From Actinomyces sp. (GTDB taxonomy: Bacteria > Actinomycetota > Actinomycetes > Actinomycetales > Actinomycetaceae), in assembly GCA_012837655.1 (NCBI GenBank), contig DUQT01000038.1, positions 1 to 11,667 on the forward strand: a stretch of 11,667 nucleotides of DNA, read 5' to 3'. Each line of letters opens with the position of its first letter. Position 1 is the stretch's first letter. The notes under the pieces were generated by a model. That model was not told where the DNA came from, ran no database searches, and saw only the letters and a program-made list of their open reading frames with translations. A program made the position numbers and the translations under genes. Below are positions 4,661-11,667 of this stretch, in pieces.

Positions 4661-5882
4661 GGCCCCGGTAGTACACCGCGGTCGGGTTTTCTAAAACGGT
4701 GATGTCTTCGCGCGGATCGCGGTCAAAGACGACCAGGTCCGCGTCGGCACCATCTGATAATCCGGGTACGCCCAGGTATTCGCGGGCTTTCCACGTCGCC
4801 AGGTCGATGATCTCCTCAGCGTTTAGCCCCATTGATGTCCACAAACCAAGCTCTTTGGCCAGGTGTCCGTGCGCCTGATAGCCACCCGCATCAGTGCCGG
4901 GCAAAAGCTGGATTCCCGCATCCAAGAAGCGCTGCAAAGTGTCTTCGTGACGCGCATACAGCTGGGCCATTGTCGAAGCGTAGATCGGGTATTTCGCACC
5001 CGCCGCTGCAGAAAACGATGGAAACAGTGACACCTGCATGAGCGTCGGAGTGATCGCGATCCCCTGCGCTGCAGCCTCTTGAATATGCTCCCGAGTCATC
5101 CCCGTCCCATGCTCAATGCAATCAACGCCCGCCTCCAGCAAGCCGTCGATCGCTTTCCTACTGAAGGTGTGGACCGTTACGCGAGCCCCTTCCTCATGAG
5201 CGGCCGCCACGCCCTCAACCAACGCTGAAGTTGACCACAGTGGATCCAAATCGGAATCCGCTCCATTCGCGCGATCAATCCAATCCCCGACGATCTTCAC
5301 CCAGCCGTCGCCGCGCCGCGCCTGTTCAGCCATTGTTTCAGGCAGTTGGGAATCTTCAATTTCGAGGGCGTAGCCGCGAATGTATCGCTTCGGTTTCGCG
5401 ATGTGTCGGCCGGCCCGCAGGATGGTCAGTGCGTCCGGGCGACCACTAATCCAGGAGTTATCACCGGGAATCCCGCAGTCCCTGGCGAGTAGTACGCCTG
5501 AATCGCGGTCCTGATGGGCTTGGGCTAGCATGTCTTCACCCTCGACTGCACCCGATTTACCCAAACCGATGTGGCAGTGCACATCGACCATGCCGGGGAT
5601 GATCCACTTGAGTCCATCGCTGGTGTCGCTGGACTCGGCACGCGGAGAGTCAGCCTGCGAAGAGCCCCGCCTTTCCGCATTAGGTTGCGAAGCACCGCCC
5701 TCGGAAATCTTAGAAATTTTGCCACCGCGAATTTCGAACGTTCCCCGGATCCACCTGTGCGGTTGACGGACTGACTGTTGCGCGTTTAGGGACGATTCGG
5801 ATTGTTGGGGGCAGGTATGGGAAGACTCCCCGGAAACCGGGGAGTCCGAAGCCCACAGGGCGTAACCTTCAATGCGCGTCAC
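4650..5882 (-). CDS. Metal-dependent amidohydrolase (imidazolonepropionase/prolidase-like)
   Basis: Amidohydrolase-superfamily enzymes hydrolyse C-N bonds in amides, cyclic amides or dipeptides using one or two metals in a TIM barrel. The 410-residue product has the metal ligands in order: H102 and H104 in PGMVDVHCHIG, a candidate carboxylated Lys196 (WVKIVGD), H238 (TVHTF), H258 (CIEHGTGM) and D331 (PGTDAGG). The C terminus (GADADLVVFDRDP, 378-390) is the usual second part of the small beta domain. Substrate is unknown. Start: the only in-frame ATG/GTG/TTG before the HxH motif, apart from Met98 beside it, is GTG at 5882, overlapping the ffh TGA by four bases, so translation is probably coupled. 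Oddities: a Ser-rich insert (about 60-90) and a terminator-like hairpin under codons 13-20. An amidohydrolase next to ffh also occurs in mycobacteria, from memory. Confidence 0.85.
   Translation of the reverse strand: MTRIEGYALWASDSPVSGESSHTCPQQSESSLNAQQSVRQPHRWIRGTFEIRGGKISKISEGGASQPNAERRGSSQADSPRAESSDTSDGLKWIIPGMVDVHCHIGLGKSGAVEGEDMLAQAHQDRDSGVLLARDCGIPGDNSWISGRPDALTILRAGRHIAKPKRYIRGYALEIEDSQLPETMAEQARRGDGWVKIVGDWIDRANGADSDLDPLWSTSALVEGVAAAHEEGARVTVHTFSRKAIDGLLEAGVDCIEHGTGMTREHIQEAAAQGIAITPTLMQVSLFPSFSAAAGAKYPIYASTMAQLYARHEDTLQRFLDAGIQLLPGTDAGGYQAHGHLAKELGLWTSMGLNAEEIIDLATWKAREYLGVPGLSDGADADLVVFDRDPREDITVLENPTAVYYRGQTR
5824..5846 (-). terminator. Perfect hairpin after ffh, inside the amidohydrolase start
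   Basis: GACTCCCCGG (5824-5833) and its complement (5837-5846) form a perfect 10-base-pair stem with a 3-base loop, 32 bases past the ffh stop codon. Position and strength suggest an ffh terminator or attenuator; there is no U-tract, as is often so in Actinobacteria. It falls within codons 13-20 of the downstream gene if that starts at the overlapping GTG. Confidence 0.55.
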
Positions 5883-7465
5883 CGCTGGCCACCGAAGTTG
5901 CCGAGCATACGCTTCACGTCGTCGGGCAGATCGTCCATGGTGGGGCGGGGCTGGTCCTGCGGAACGCCGAACGCGGCGCCCTTCTGGTTGCGCTGCTCCT
6001 TGGGGAGCATTGCCTGCAGTTCCTGTTGGCGACGCTTCGCCGGGTTACCAGAAACGCCGGAACGTGACTTACGCTTTTTCTTCTTCGGCTGGCGCGCCTT
6101 AGAACGCTTGCCGGCGCCGGGCAGGTTCCCCATGCCAGGCATGCCGCCCATGCCGGGCATTCCACCTCCGGAGCCCATGCGCTTCATCATTTCCTTGGCG
6201 CCTTCAAAACGCTTGACGAGGGCGTTGACCTCGGTAACGGTCGTTCCCGAACCCGCGGCGAAGCGGCGGCGACGGGAACCGTCAAGGATGCCGACGTCCT
6301 CGCGTTCTGCCGGGGTCATCGAACGAACGATCGCTTCGATGCGGTTCACTTCGCGTTCGTCAAAGTTTTCAAGCTGCTCACGCATCTGACCGATGCCGGG
6401 CATCATTCCCAGTAGCTTCTTCATTGAGCCCAGCTTGCGGATCTGCTGGAGCTGATTCAGGAAGTCGTCCAGCGTTAGGTCACCGGACATCGCCTTGGCG
6501 GCGACCTCTTCGGCTTCCTCCTGGTCAATCTTTTTCTCAGCGCGCTCTATCAGGGTGAGGATGTCACCCATATCCAGGATGCGGCCGGCCATGCGGTCGG
6601 GATGGAAGCGTTCAAAATCTTCCATGCCTTCGCCGGTGGACGCAAACAGGATCGGCTTACCCGTAACGCCACGCACCGAAAGGGCGGCACCACCGCGCGC
6701 GTCACCATCGAGCTTGGACAGGACAACGCCGGTGAATCCAACCCCGTCGCGGAACGCAACAGATGTCTGGACTGCGTCCTGACCAACCATCGCATCGAGG
6801 ACGAACAGGATCTCGTGAGGGTTGACGGCATCGCGGATGTTTCGCGCCTGCTCCATCATTTCCTCATCCACACCCAGTCGACCAGCCGTATCGACGATCA
6901 CCAGGTCGTAACCGTTTTCGATCGCATGATTGAGGCCGGTGCGAGCAACATCTACGGGATCGCCAACGCCATTACCTGGCTCCGGCGCCCATACGTCAAC
7001 GCCAACGCGCTTACCCAGTACTTCTAGCTGGGTGACTGCGTTTGGACGCTGGAGGTCAGACGCAACAAGCAGTACGCGCTTGCCTTCCTCTTTCATCCAG
7101 TGAGCAAGCTTGCCAGCAAGTGTCGTCTTACCAGCACCCTGCAGACCAGCAAGCATGAATACCGTTGGTCCGCGCTGGGCGAAGTTCAGCTCGCGGGTCT
7201 CGCCACCGAGCACGTCGACAAGTTCGTCGTGCACAATCCGCACAACCTGCTGGCCGGGGTTGAGTCCCTTCGTGACTGTTACGCCACGCGCCTTCTCGCG
7301 AATCGTCCGCGTGAACTGGCGAACGACGGGGAGCGCGACGTCAGCGTCCAGCAGGGCTCGCCGGATATCCGAAGCTGTCGCGTCAATGTCCGCATCCGTG
7401 ATGACGCCTTTACCGCGAAGCTTGCGGAAGGAATCTGTTAGTCGATCAGATAGGTTTTGAAACAC
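5879..7465 (-). CDS. ffh: Signal recognition particle GTPase Ffh (SRP54)
   Basis: Ffh binds 4.5S RNA and the signal sequences of nascent membrane proteins, then docks on FtsY for delivery to SecYEG. Of 528 residues, 1-90 are the N domain, about 95-300 the G domain and 330-528 the M domain. Visible motifs: P-loop GLQGAGKTT (107-115), DLQRPNAVTQL (137-147), DTAGR (192-196), and SKLDGDARGGAAL (250-262), with Ser where TKxDG is usual. The M domain has GSMKKLLGMMPG (346-357) and SRRRRFAAGSG (397-407), the RNA-binding region. It continues into a Gly/Met repeat (433-446), a Lys/Arg run and an extra tail, making it longer than the 450-residue E. coli protein. The GTG start has AGGA 11 bases upstream. 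ftsY lies 62 bases upstream, without a clear promoter between. Confidence 0.97.
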   Translation of the reverse strand: MFQNLSDRLTDSFRKLRGKGVITDADIDATASDIRRALLDADVALPVVRQFTRTIREKARGVTVTKGLNPGQQVVRIVHDELVDVLGGETRELNFAQRGPTVFMLAGLQGAGKTTLAGKLAHWMKEEGKRVLLVASDLQRPNAVTQLEVLGKRVGVDVWAPEPGNGVGDPVDVARTGLNHAIENGYDLVIVDTAGRLGVDEEMMEQARNIRDAVNPHEILFVLDAMVGQDAVQTSVAFRDGVGFTGVVLSKLDGDARGGAALSVRGVTGKPILFASTGEGMEDFERFHPDRMAGRILDMGDILTLIERAEKKIDQEEAEEVAAKAMSGDLTLDDFLNQLQQIRKLGSMKKLLGMMPGIGQMREQLENFDEREVNRIEAIVRSMTPAEREDVGILDGSRRRRFAAGSGTTVTEVNALVKRFEGAKEMMKRMGSGGGMPGMGGMPGMGNLPGAGKRSKARQPKKKKRKSRSGVSGNPAKRRQQELQAMLPKEQRNQKGAAFGVPQDQPRPTMDDLPDDVKRMLGNFGGQR

Positions 7466-7527
7466 TGTTTAGTCGTTCCTGTGGATATTGCAAAAGTTAC
7501 TGGTTTATACCTTAACCGATTGAGGCC

Positions 7528-8811
7528 CTAGCCTACGATCGCGTTGACAAAATCTTCCGGGCTGAACGGCGCCAAATCGTCTGCGCCTTCACCCAGACCA
7601 ACCAGCTTCACTGGTACGCCAAGTTCGCGCTGCACGGATACGACGATGCCGCCCTTTGCAGATCCATCCAGTTTGGTTAGGACAACACCGGTTACATCTA
7701 CGACTTCAGCGAAGACCTGCGCCTGGCGCATTCCGTTTTGGCCAGTCGTTGCGTCCAGCACTAGGAGCGTTTCAGAGATCGGTCCCTGCTTTTCCATGAC
7801 GCGCTTAACCTTGCCAAGCTCATCCATAAGCGTGGACTTGTTCTGCAAACGCCCTGCCGTGTCAACTAGTACAACGTCTACGGCCTGTTCACGCCCCTGC
7901 TTGATTGCATCGAATGCGACCGAGGCCGGATCTGCGCCCTCGACGTCTGAAGCAACGGTTTCAACGCCGACGCGGTTGCCCCACGTGGTGAGCTGTTCAG
8001 CCGCTGCGGCGCGGAATGTGTCGGCTGCCCCGAGGATGACGGTCTTGTCTTCGGCTACTAGGAGCCTCGCAAGCTTGCCTACGGTTGTGGTCTTGCCGGT
8101 TCCGTTGACGCCGACCATCAGGACGACGGCCGGGTGGCGACCGGTTTCGGTTTCGATCGGATCCAAGTTGAGGCTGCGATCCATGTCGGGATCAACGACC
8201 TTCAGGAGCTCCTGGCGAAGCAGGTCGCGCACATGCTCGGGATCGGTTGTGTCGTGGACTTTCACCTGCGTGCGCAGGTTTTCCATGACGTCCTCGGTTG
8301 CATCCAAACCGAGGTCCGCCATTAGGAGCGTGTCTTCGAGGTCTTCCCAATCTTCCTCAGATAGCTCACCGCGCGAAAGGATAGAAAGTAGCGACTGGCC
8401 GATTCGCCCCGATCCAGCCAGACGCGAACGCAGACGCTGCATGCGGCTGGGAGCAGACTCGGGTTCATCGAACTGTTCTTCGATGTCCGGTTCTTTTTCA
8501 AGTGAAGTTCCGTCCTCGACTACTTCTTCAGCAGGTTCAGCCGGGCCTTCTTCTTCAACGGTCGGGGTTTCTTCCTCGACCTCAGTTTCTTCCGCGGGAG
8601 GTCCGGGAAGCGTGTCGTACGAAACTTCAGGCTCCGCCGGCTCTTCTTCAGCGGGGGCCTTTGGCTCAATTTCAGGCTTTGGTTCAGATGGAGGCAGTTC
8701 ACGTTTGCGCGATTTCGATACACCAAACGCGATGCCTACAACAAGCAGTACGGCAACGACGATCGAGATGATTCCCGGAGTCGTCGACAAAAAGTCAAGA
8801 AATGCGTTCAT
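7528..8811 (-). CDS. ftsY: Signal recognition particle receptor FtsY
   Basis: FtsY is the membrane-associated SRP receptor; its GTPase pairs with Ffh. Residues 12-30 form one hydrophobic segment, followed by a basic stretch (KSRKR) and a Pro/Glu-rich acidic linker to about 120. Such an N-terminal anchor is common in actinobacterial FtsY and differs from the E. coli form. The NG domain follows from about 135: P-loop GVNGTGKTT (234-242), DTFRAAA (264-270), DTAGR (317-321), TKLDG (379-383) and a C-terminal LGEGADDLAPFSPEDFVNAI. Length 427 fits. The ATG is the first possible start, because an in-frame TAG lies two codons upstream; its ribosome binding site (AGGG) is weak. The gene follows the small membrane gene by 44 bases and precedes ffh by 62. 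Confidence 0.96.
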   Translation of the reverse strand: MNAFLDFLSTTPGIISIVVAVLLVVGIAFGVSKSRKRELPPSEPKPEIEPKAPAEEEPAEPEVSYDTLPGPPAEETEVEEETPTVEEEGPAEPAEEVVEDGTSLEKEPDIEEQFDEPESAPSRMQRLRSRLAGSGRIGQSLLSILSRGELSEEDWEDLEDTLLMADLGLDATEDVMENLRTQVKVHDTTDPEHVRDLLRQELLKVVDPDMDRSLNLDPIETETGRHPAVVLMVGVNGTGKTTTVGKLARLLVAEDKTVILGAADTFRAAAAEQLTTWGNRVGVETVASDVEGADPASVAFDAIKQGREQAVDVVLVDTAGRLQNKSTLMDELGKVKRVMEKQGPISETLLVLDATTGQNGMRQAQVFAEVVDVTGVVLTKLDGSAKGGIVVSVQRELGVPVKLVGLGEGADDLAPFSPEDFVNAIVG

Positions 8812-8855
8812 GCCCTAATGATTACGCACATCAGGCCGCTTGACCAATGTCTGGT

Positions 8856-9155
8856 CTATTTCTTGGATGAATCGTGACGATGATCAAACTTAGGTAGCTC
8901 ATCGGCACGAAGATAGGCCGACCCCTGGCGGCTTTCTTCACGCAGAACCTTTTCAAGGGAGGACTTGCGAGGTTCTACAGGCTTGACTTCTTCGCCCTCT
9001 TCGTTGCGCCTTTTCCACTCAGAAGTAGTTTCGCTCAGGTGTACCTGCCAGTCGGAAACGGATCGTCTGGTGATAAGAAGGACGACCAACACACCTATCG
9101 CTAACGCAAGAATTACCGTTAGCGTGATGAGCATGAAAAAGGCCGGTTGAAGCAC
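8856..9155 (-). CDS. Small single-pass membrane protein of unknown function
   Basis: I do not recognise this 99-residue protein. Residues about 4-29 are a strongly hydrophobic helix followed by RR, which predicts the N terminus outside and the C terminus in the cytoplasm. The remaining 70 residues are charged and hydrophilic (EWKRRNEEGEE at 46-56, SRQGSAYLRADELPKFDHRHD at 75-95), with no cysteines or catalytic motif. Codon and base use resemble the neighbours, and the frame runs between smc and ftsY on the same strand, 44 bases from ftsY, so it probably shares their transcript. The GTG start has an in-frame TAA two codons upstream and no ribosome binding site; ATG at 9134 also lacks one. A promoter-like sequence would start transcription at the GTG, so leaderless translation is possible. 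Confidence 0.7.
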   Translation of the reverse strand: MLQPAFFMLITLTVILALAIGVLVVLLITRRSVSDWQVHLSETTSEWKRRNEEGEEVKPVEPRKSSLEKVLREESRQGSAYLRADELPKFDHRHDSSKK

Positions 9156-9189
9156 TCTTTAAGAGTGCCAGATTTAGCGTGTTTTTCAA
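9152..9189 (-). promoter_or_regulatory. Candidate leaderless promoter with 17-base palindrome
   Basis: On the minus strand TTGAAA (9189-9184, 5 of 6 consensus) and CACTCT (9167-9162, preceded by TGG) are 16 bases apart. Six bases after the -10 comes the GTG of the small membrane gene, the geometry of a leaderless transcript. The -10 and start lie inside a perfect palindrome GCACTCTT-T-AAGAGTGC (9152-9168), which could be an operator. Confidence 0.4.
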
Positions 9190-9311
9190 GCTGTGACACG
9201 GGTGGTTATCTGTTTGTGATCGTGAAGTCTGACACCGGCATCTTTGCGTAGTTTGAATCCGCGCATCACCCCGACCGGCGCCTATTAAATCCCGGGCGTC
9301 TTACCGAACTG

Positions 9312-9343
9312 CGCCCTCCAAAAAATTTTCATTTTCGAGGGCG
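9312..9343 (-). terminator. Hairpin downstream of smc
   Basis: CGCCCTC (9312-9318) and GAGGGCG (9337-9343) form a 7-base-pair GC stem; after one C-C mismatch four A-T pairs can extend it around an A/T-rich loop. It lies 48 bases past the smc stop on the minus strand. No U-tract follows, so it may be a weak terminator or an RNA-processing stem. Confidence 0.4.
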
Positions 9344-9365
9344 AGCCTGGCGCGCTATTTATTTT

Positions 9366-9391
9366 CGCGACCACAAAAAATGGGACTCGCG
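9366..9391 (-). terminator. Hairpin directly after the smc stop codon
   Basis: CGCGA (9366-9370) and TCGCG (9387-9391) pair, with CCA/TGG continuing the stem after a 3-base bulge and a T-rich loop in the minus-strand transcript. It begins at the base after the smc TAA. An A/T-rich stretch (AAAATAAATA) follows. Possible smc terminator, weaker than the one at the left edge of the window. Confidence 0.3.
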
Positions 9392-11667
9392 TTAGGCGCT
9401 CGCCTCCGCGCGCGCCTGCTCGGTGTCGGCGAGCTTGGAGGAGACCACCTGCGTCACTCCCCCGCGCATGGTTACGCCGTAGAGTGCATCCGCGATCTTC
9501 ATCGTCCGCTTCTGGTGCGTCACGATAATCAGCTGCGAGTCTTGCTGCAGTTCCTTGAAGATCGTGATCAGACGCGACAGGTTCTGATCATCAAGCGCAG
9601 CCTCGACCTCGTCTAAAACGTAGAACGGGGACGGGCGCGCCTTGAAGATCGCGACGAGCAACGCAAGTGCCGCGAGCGACCGCTCACCACCTGAAAGCAG
9701 CGAAAGTCTGGTGATTTTCTTTCCGGCCGGACGCGCTTCGATTTCGACTCCGGTTTCAAGCATGTTCTCCGGATCGGTTAGAACTAGCCGGCCTGAACCG
9801 CCTGGGAAAAGCGTTGCGAAGACGTGTTTGAACGCTTCTTGCGTGTCGTAAAACGCTTCTGTAAAGACGGTTTCGACTCGTTCGTCGACCTCTTCAACGA
9901 TATTTAGGAGGTCGTTCTTGGACTCCACGAGGTCGCGAAGCTGGTCGGCCAGGAACTGGTGTCGCTTTGAAAGCGCCTCGTGTTCCTCTAGCGCAAGCGG
10001 GTTGATCTTACCCAGTCGATCCAACTCTCGCTTGGCTTTACGCAGGCGTTTTTCCTGCTCAGCACGAACGTAAGGGTAGGGTTCCTCGGCCTCTACGAGG
10101 TTGTGCGGACCGTACTTTTCCAGCAGTTCACTCACGTCAAGGCCGAGCTCTTCAAACGCCGCGTTTGTGGCGTGCTCATAGCGCAAGTTGACTTCCTGCA
10201 AAGCAATCTCATCGCGGTGCGCCGCATCCGTGATTTCAAGGAGCTGCGCGCGCAGTTCGTCCACCTCGTGGCGCGCACTTGCAGCGGCCTCAGACGCCTC
10301 AGTTCGTTCACTTTCCGCCTCGCGAAGTTCATCGGCGGCCTGCTCCAAGGCCTGTTCAGCCACCTGAATAGGTTGTTGGACGCGGGCGTGCGCGTCTGTA
10401 AGCCGCGCCAGTTCGCGCTTGCGTGCAGATTCGCGTCGTTCATATTCGGCGAGGTCGCTTCTGGCACGCGCTAGTTGCTGGCGCAAACCACGCGCCCGGT
10501 CACGTGCCCGATGGGACTGCTCTTCAAGGGTGCGAATGTCCAGGCGAGTTTGCGTCTCAGTGGCGCGGGCTTCACGCGCCTCAGCTTCGAGCTTTTCCGC
10601 AAGGTCACGGGCCTCAGATGGGTCCGCAACTGCGGGTAATGCTTCCGCACTTGCTTGCTTCGCGCGAGCTTCTTCTAACCGGGTTCGCGCCCTCTCAATG
10701 CCATCCTCAACTTTTTTCAGGGCGGAACTTAGTCGCTGTTCCTCCCCTTCAGCGGAACGCAACTTCGAGGTCGCGCGAGCGCGAACCTCCATCCGCTTCG
10801 CCCGCTCGGAATCCGCTTGCCGCAGTGCAACCAGCTGTTGGTTCGCCTCTTTTAGTGCCAGGTCGTACTTTTCACGCGCCTGTTTCAGCTGGGCAGAAAC
10901 CTGCTCCAGCTGTTTGGCTGCTTCCTCTGCTCTTTCACGGGCGTGCTCAAAATCCGCGTGGCGTTCCAGCACCGAGGAATGCTCTCCACCAAAACTATGC
11001 GCAGAGACCGGGGTCAAAATGTCGGCGCCCCTAGTCGCCACTTTGGTCACCAGCGGATTCTTCAGAGCTTCCAGCGCTTCCGGCACATCTTCAGCCACGA
11101 CAGCGCCGGCCAGCAGCGCCCTCACGATTGGAGATACGTCCGCGGCAAAGTCGATGACGTCTACCGCACGTGTAAAGCCTTCAATTTCAACGTCAGGTTC
11201 CTGCGACGAAGCGGCCATTGCGGGGGCGACCATGCGCCTTTGTCCAGACGCATCCATGAGTTCACACGCCGCGTCCAGTGAAGTGACAACCGCGGCATCT
11301 GCAAACGGTTCCAAGAGAGCCGTGATTGCGTTTTCCCAACCGTCCTTTGCAGAAATGAACTGCGCAAGCGAGCCGCGCACCTGCTCATGGTCACCAGATA
11401 GGAGCTCAGCCGTTGCGTCTGCGGGCTCCAAAGACTGCGCCAAAGTGTCGCGCCGCGACGTCCACGTCGCCCGCTCCGCTTGAGCGACGCGCTCCTCGTT
11501 CAGCAGGCGATCCACTTCATCGCGCGCGTCATCGCGGGCCTGGGCTGCTTTTTCATGTGCCGAGGACGCGGCGTCGTCCTCAGTTTCTTCACCTAACTGT
11601 TCCAGTTCAGCGCGGGCTTGTTCGGTGCGGTCGTGGGCGTCAGTGACGGCCTGTCGCATGCGCTCAA
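9392..11667 (-). CDS. smc: Chromosome segregation protein Smc, C-terminal part (5' end beyond window)
   Basis: Smc is the ATPase of the bacterial condensin complex (with ScpA and ScpB), which compacts and segregates the chromosome. The frame is open through the right edge; about 758 of the expected 1,150-1,200 residues are here, lacking the N-terminal head with Walker A. Counting from Met at 11659: 1-100 end of the first coiled coil; about 107-235 the hinge (KDGWENAITALLEPFADAAVV to SFGGEHSSVLERHADF); 236-610 an Ala/Glu/Arg-rich second coil; then the C-terminal head with signature LSLLSGGERS (652-661), Walker B PFYVLDEVEAALD (678-690) and IIVTHQKRTM (667 onward region to 717). It ends ARAEASA then TAA, followed by hairpins. 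smc upstream of ftsY is the classic Gram-positive order. No start, so its promoter is not visible. Confidence 0.95.
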   Translation of the reverse strand, partial: ERMRQAVTDAHDRTEQARAELEQLGEETEDDAASSAHEKAAQARDDARDEVDRLLNEERVAQAERATWTSRRDTLAQSLEPADATAELLSGDHEQVRGSLAQFISAKDGWENAITALLEPFADAAVVTSLDAACELMDASGQRRMVAPAMAASSQEPDVEIEGFTRAVDVIDFAADVSPIVRALLAGAVVAEDVPEALEALKNPLVTKVATRGADILTPVSAHSFGGEHSSVLERHADFEHARERAEEAAKQLEQVSAQLKQAREKYDLALKEANQQLVALRQADSERAKRMEVRARATSKLRSAEGEEQRLSSALKKVEDGIERARTRLEEARAKQASAEALPAVADPSEARDLAEKLEAEAREARATETQTRLDIRTLEEQSHRARDRARGLRQQLARARSDLAEYERRESARKRELARLTDAHARVQQPIQVAEQALEQAADELREAESERTEASEAAASARHEVDELRAQLLEITDAAHRDEIALQEVNLRYEHATNAAFEELGLDVSELLEKYGPHNLVEAEEPYPYVRAEQEKRLRKAKRELDRLGKINPLALEEHEALSKRHQFLADQLRDLVESKNDLLNIVEEVDERVETVFTEAFYDTQEAFKHVFATLFPGGSGRLVLTDPENMLETGVEIEARPAGKKITRLSLLSGGERSLAALALLVAIFKARPSPFYVLDEVEAALDDQNLSRLITIFKELQQDSQLIIVTHQKRTMKIADALYGVTMRGGVTQVVSSKLADTEQARAEASA

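Noticed and set aside
7466..7527. TATAAA in the ftsY-ffh spacer as an ffh promoter
   Set aside because: No -35 element at the right distance and no extended -10; co-transcription with ftsY is simpler.
7544..8818. 424-codon plus-strand frame antisense to ftsY
   Set aside because: Ser/Thr-rich shadow produced by the codon pattern of ftsY, whose motifs on the minus strand are unmistakable.
8842..8856. GACCA/TGGTC inverted repeat between the small gene and ftsY
   Set aside because: Only five base pairs with no T-tract; too weak to call a terminator.
9156..9391. A 4.5S (SRP) RNA gene near ftsY and ffh
   Set aside because: The conserved SRP RNA core and its GNAR-type tip were not seen in this or any other spacer.
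10419..11483. 354-codon plus-strand frame antisense to smc
   Set aside because: Ala/Ser/Arg-rich mirror of the Glu/Ala/Arg coiled coil; no domain and a real gene opposite.

Overview
The window is a housekeeping chromosomal segment from a moderately GC-rich actinobacterium. The evidence is the gene order smc – (small membrane gene) – ftsY – ffh – amidohydrolase – rpsP – khpA – rimM – trmD – rplS, frequent GTG starts, an S16 protein with an Ala/Glu/Lys-rich tail, and an FtsY with an N-terminal membrane segment plus an acidic linker. From memory, Mycobacterium has a similar order, including an amidohydrolase next to ffh. The genus cannot be fixed from sequence alone; a member of the Actinomycetaceae or a relative is a guess. 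No mobile element, CRISPR array, tRNA or rRNA was seen.

Layout. All genes but one lie on the minus strand, so transcription runs from the right edge to the left. Right part (11667 to 9392): the C-terminal two thirds of Smc, cut by the window edge. Next come a 236-base spacer with hairpins and a possible leaderless promoter, a 99-residue single-pass membrane protein, ftsY, ffh, and a metal-dependent amidohydrolase whose GTG start overlaps the ffh stop. Middle: one plus-strand gene (3654-4649), an inositol monophosphatase-family enzyme that converges head-on with the amidohydrolase; the two stop codons abut inside a symmetrical hairpin. Left part: a tightly packed ribosome/tRNA operon rpsP-khpA-rimM-trmD, then a 374-base spacer and rplS, which ends in a terminator hairpin at the left edge.

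Function. smc organises and segregates the chromosome. ftsY and ffh are the receptor and the GTPase of the signal recognition particle, which delivers nascent membrane proteins to the translocon. rpsP, rimM and rplS make or mature ribosomal subunits, khpA encodes a small RNA-binding KH protein, and trmD methylates tRNA at G37. The trmD product is unusual: a complete GNAT acetyltransferase domain is fused to its C terminus.

The least ordinary signals are non-coding. The rplS leader has a perfect 10-base-pair long-range stem ending just before the ribosome binding site. The rpsP leader has a large hairpin and mutually exclusive pairings around its start codon. Both leaders are preceded, at nearly the same distance from the start codon (about 130 bases), by the same 10-base core TGGCACAATG, which fits an extended -10 promoter. 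These look like a pair of regulated ribosomal-protein leaders, but this rests on reading by eye, with no folding or comparative data.
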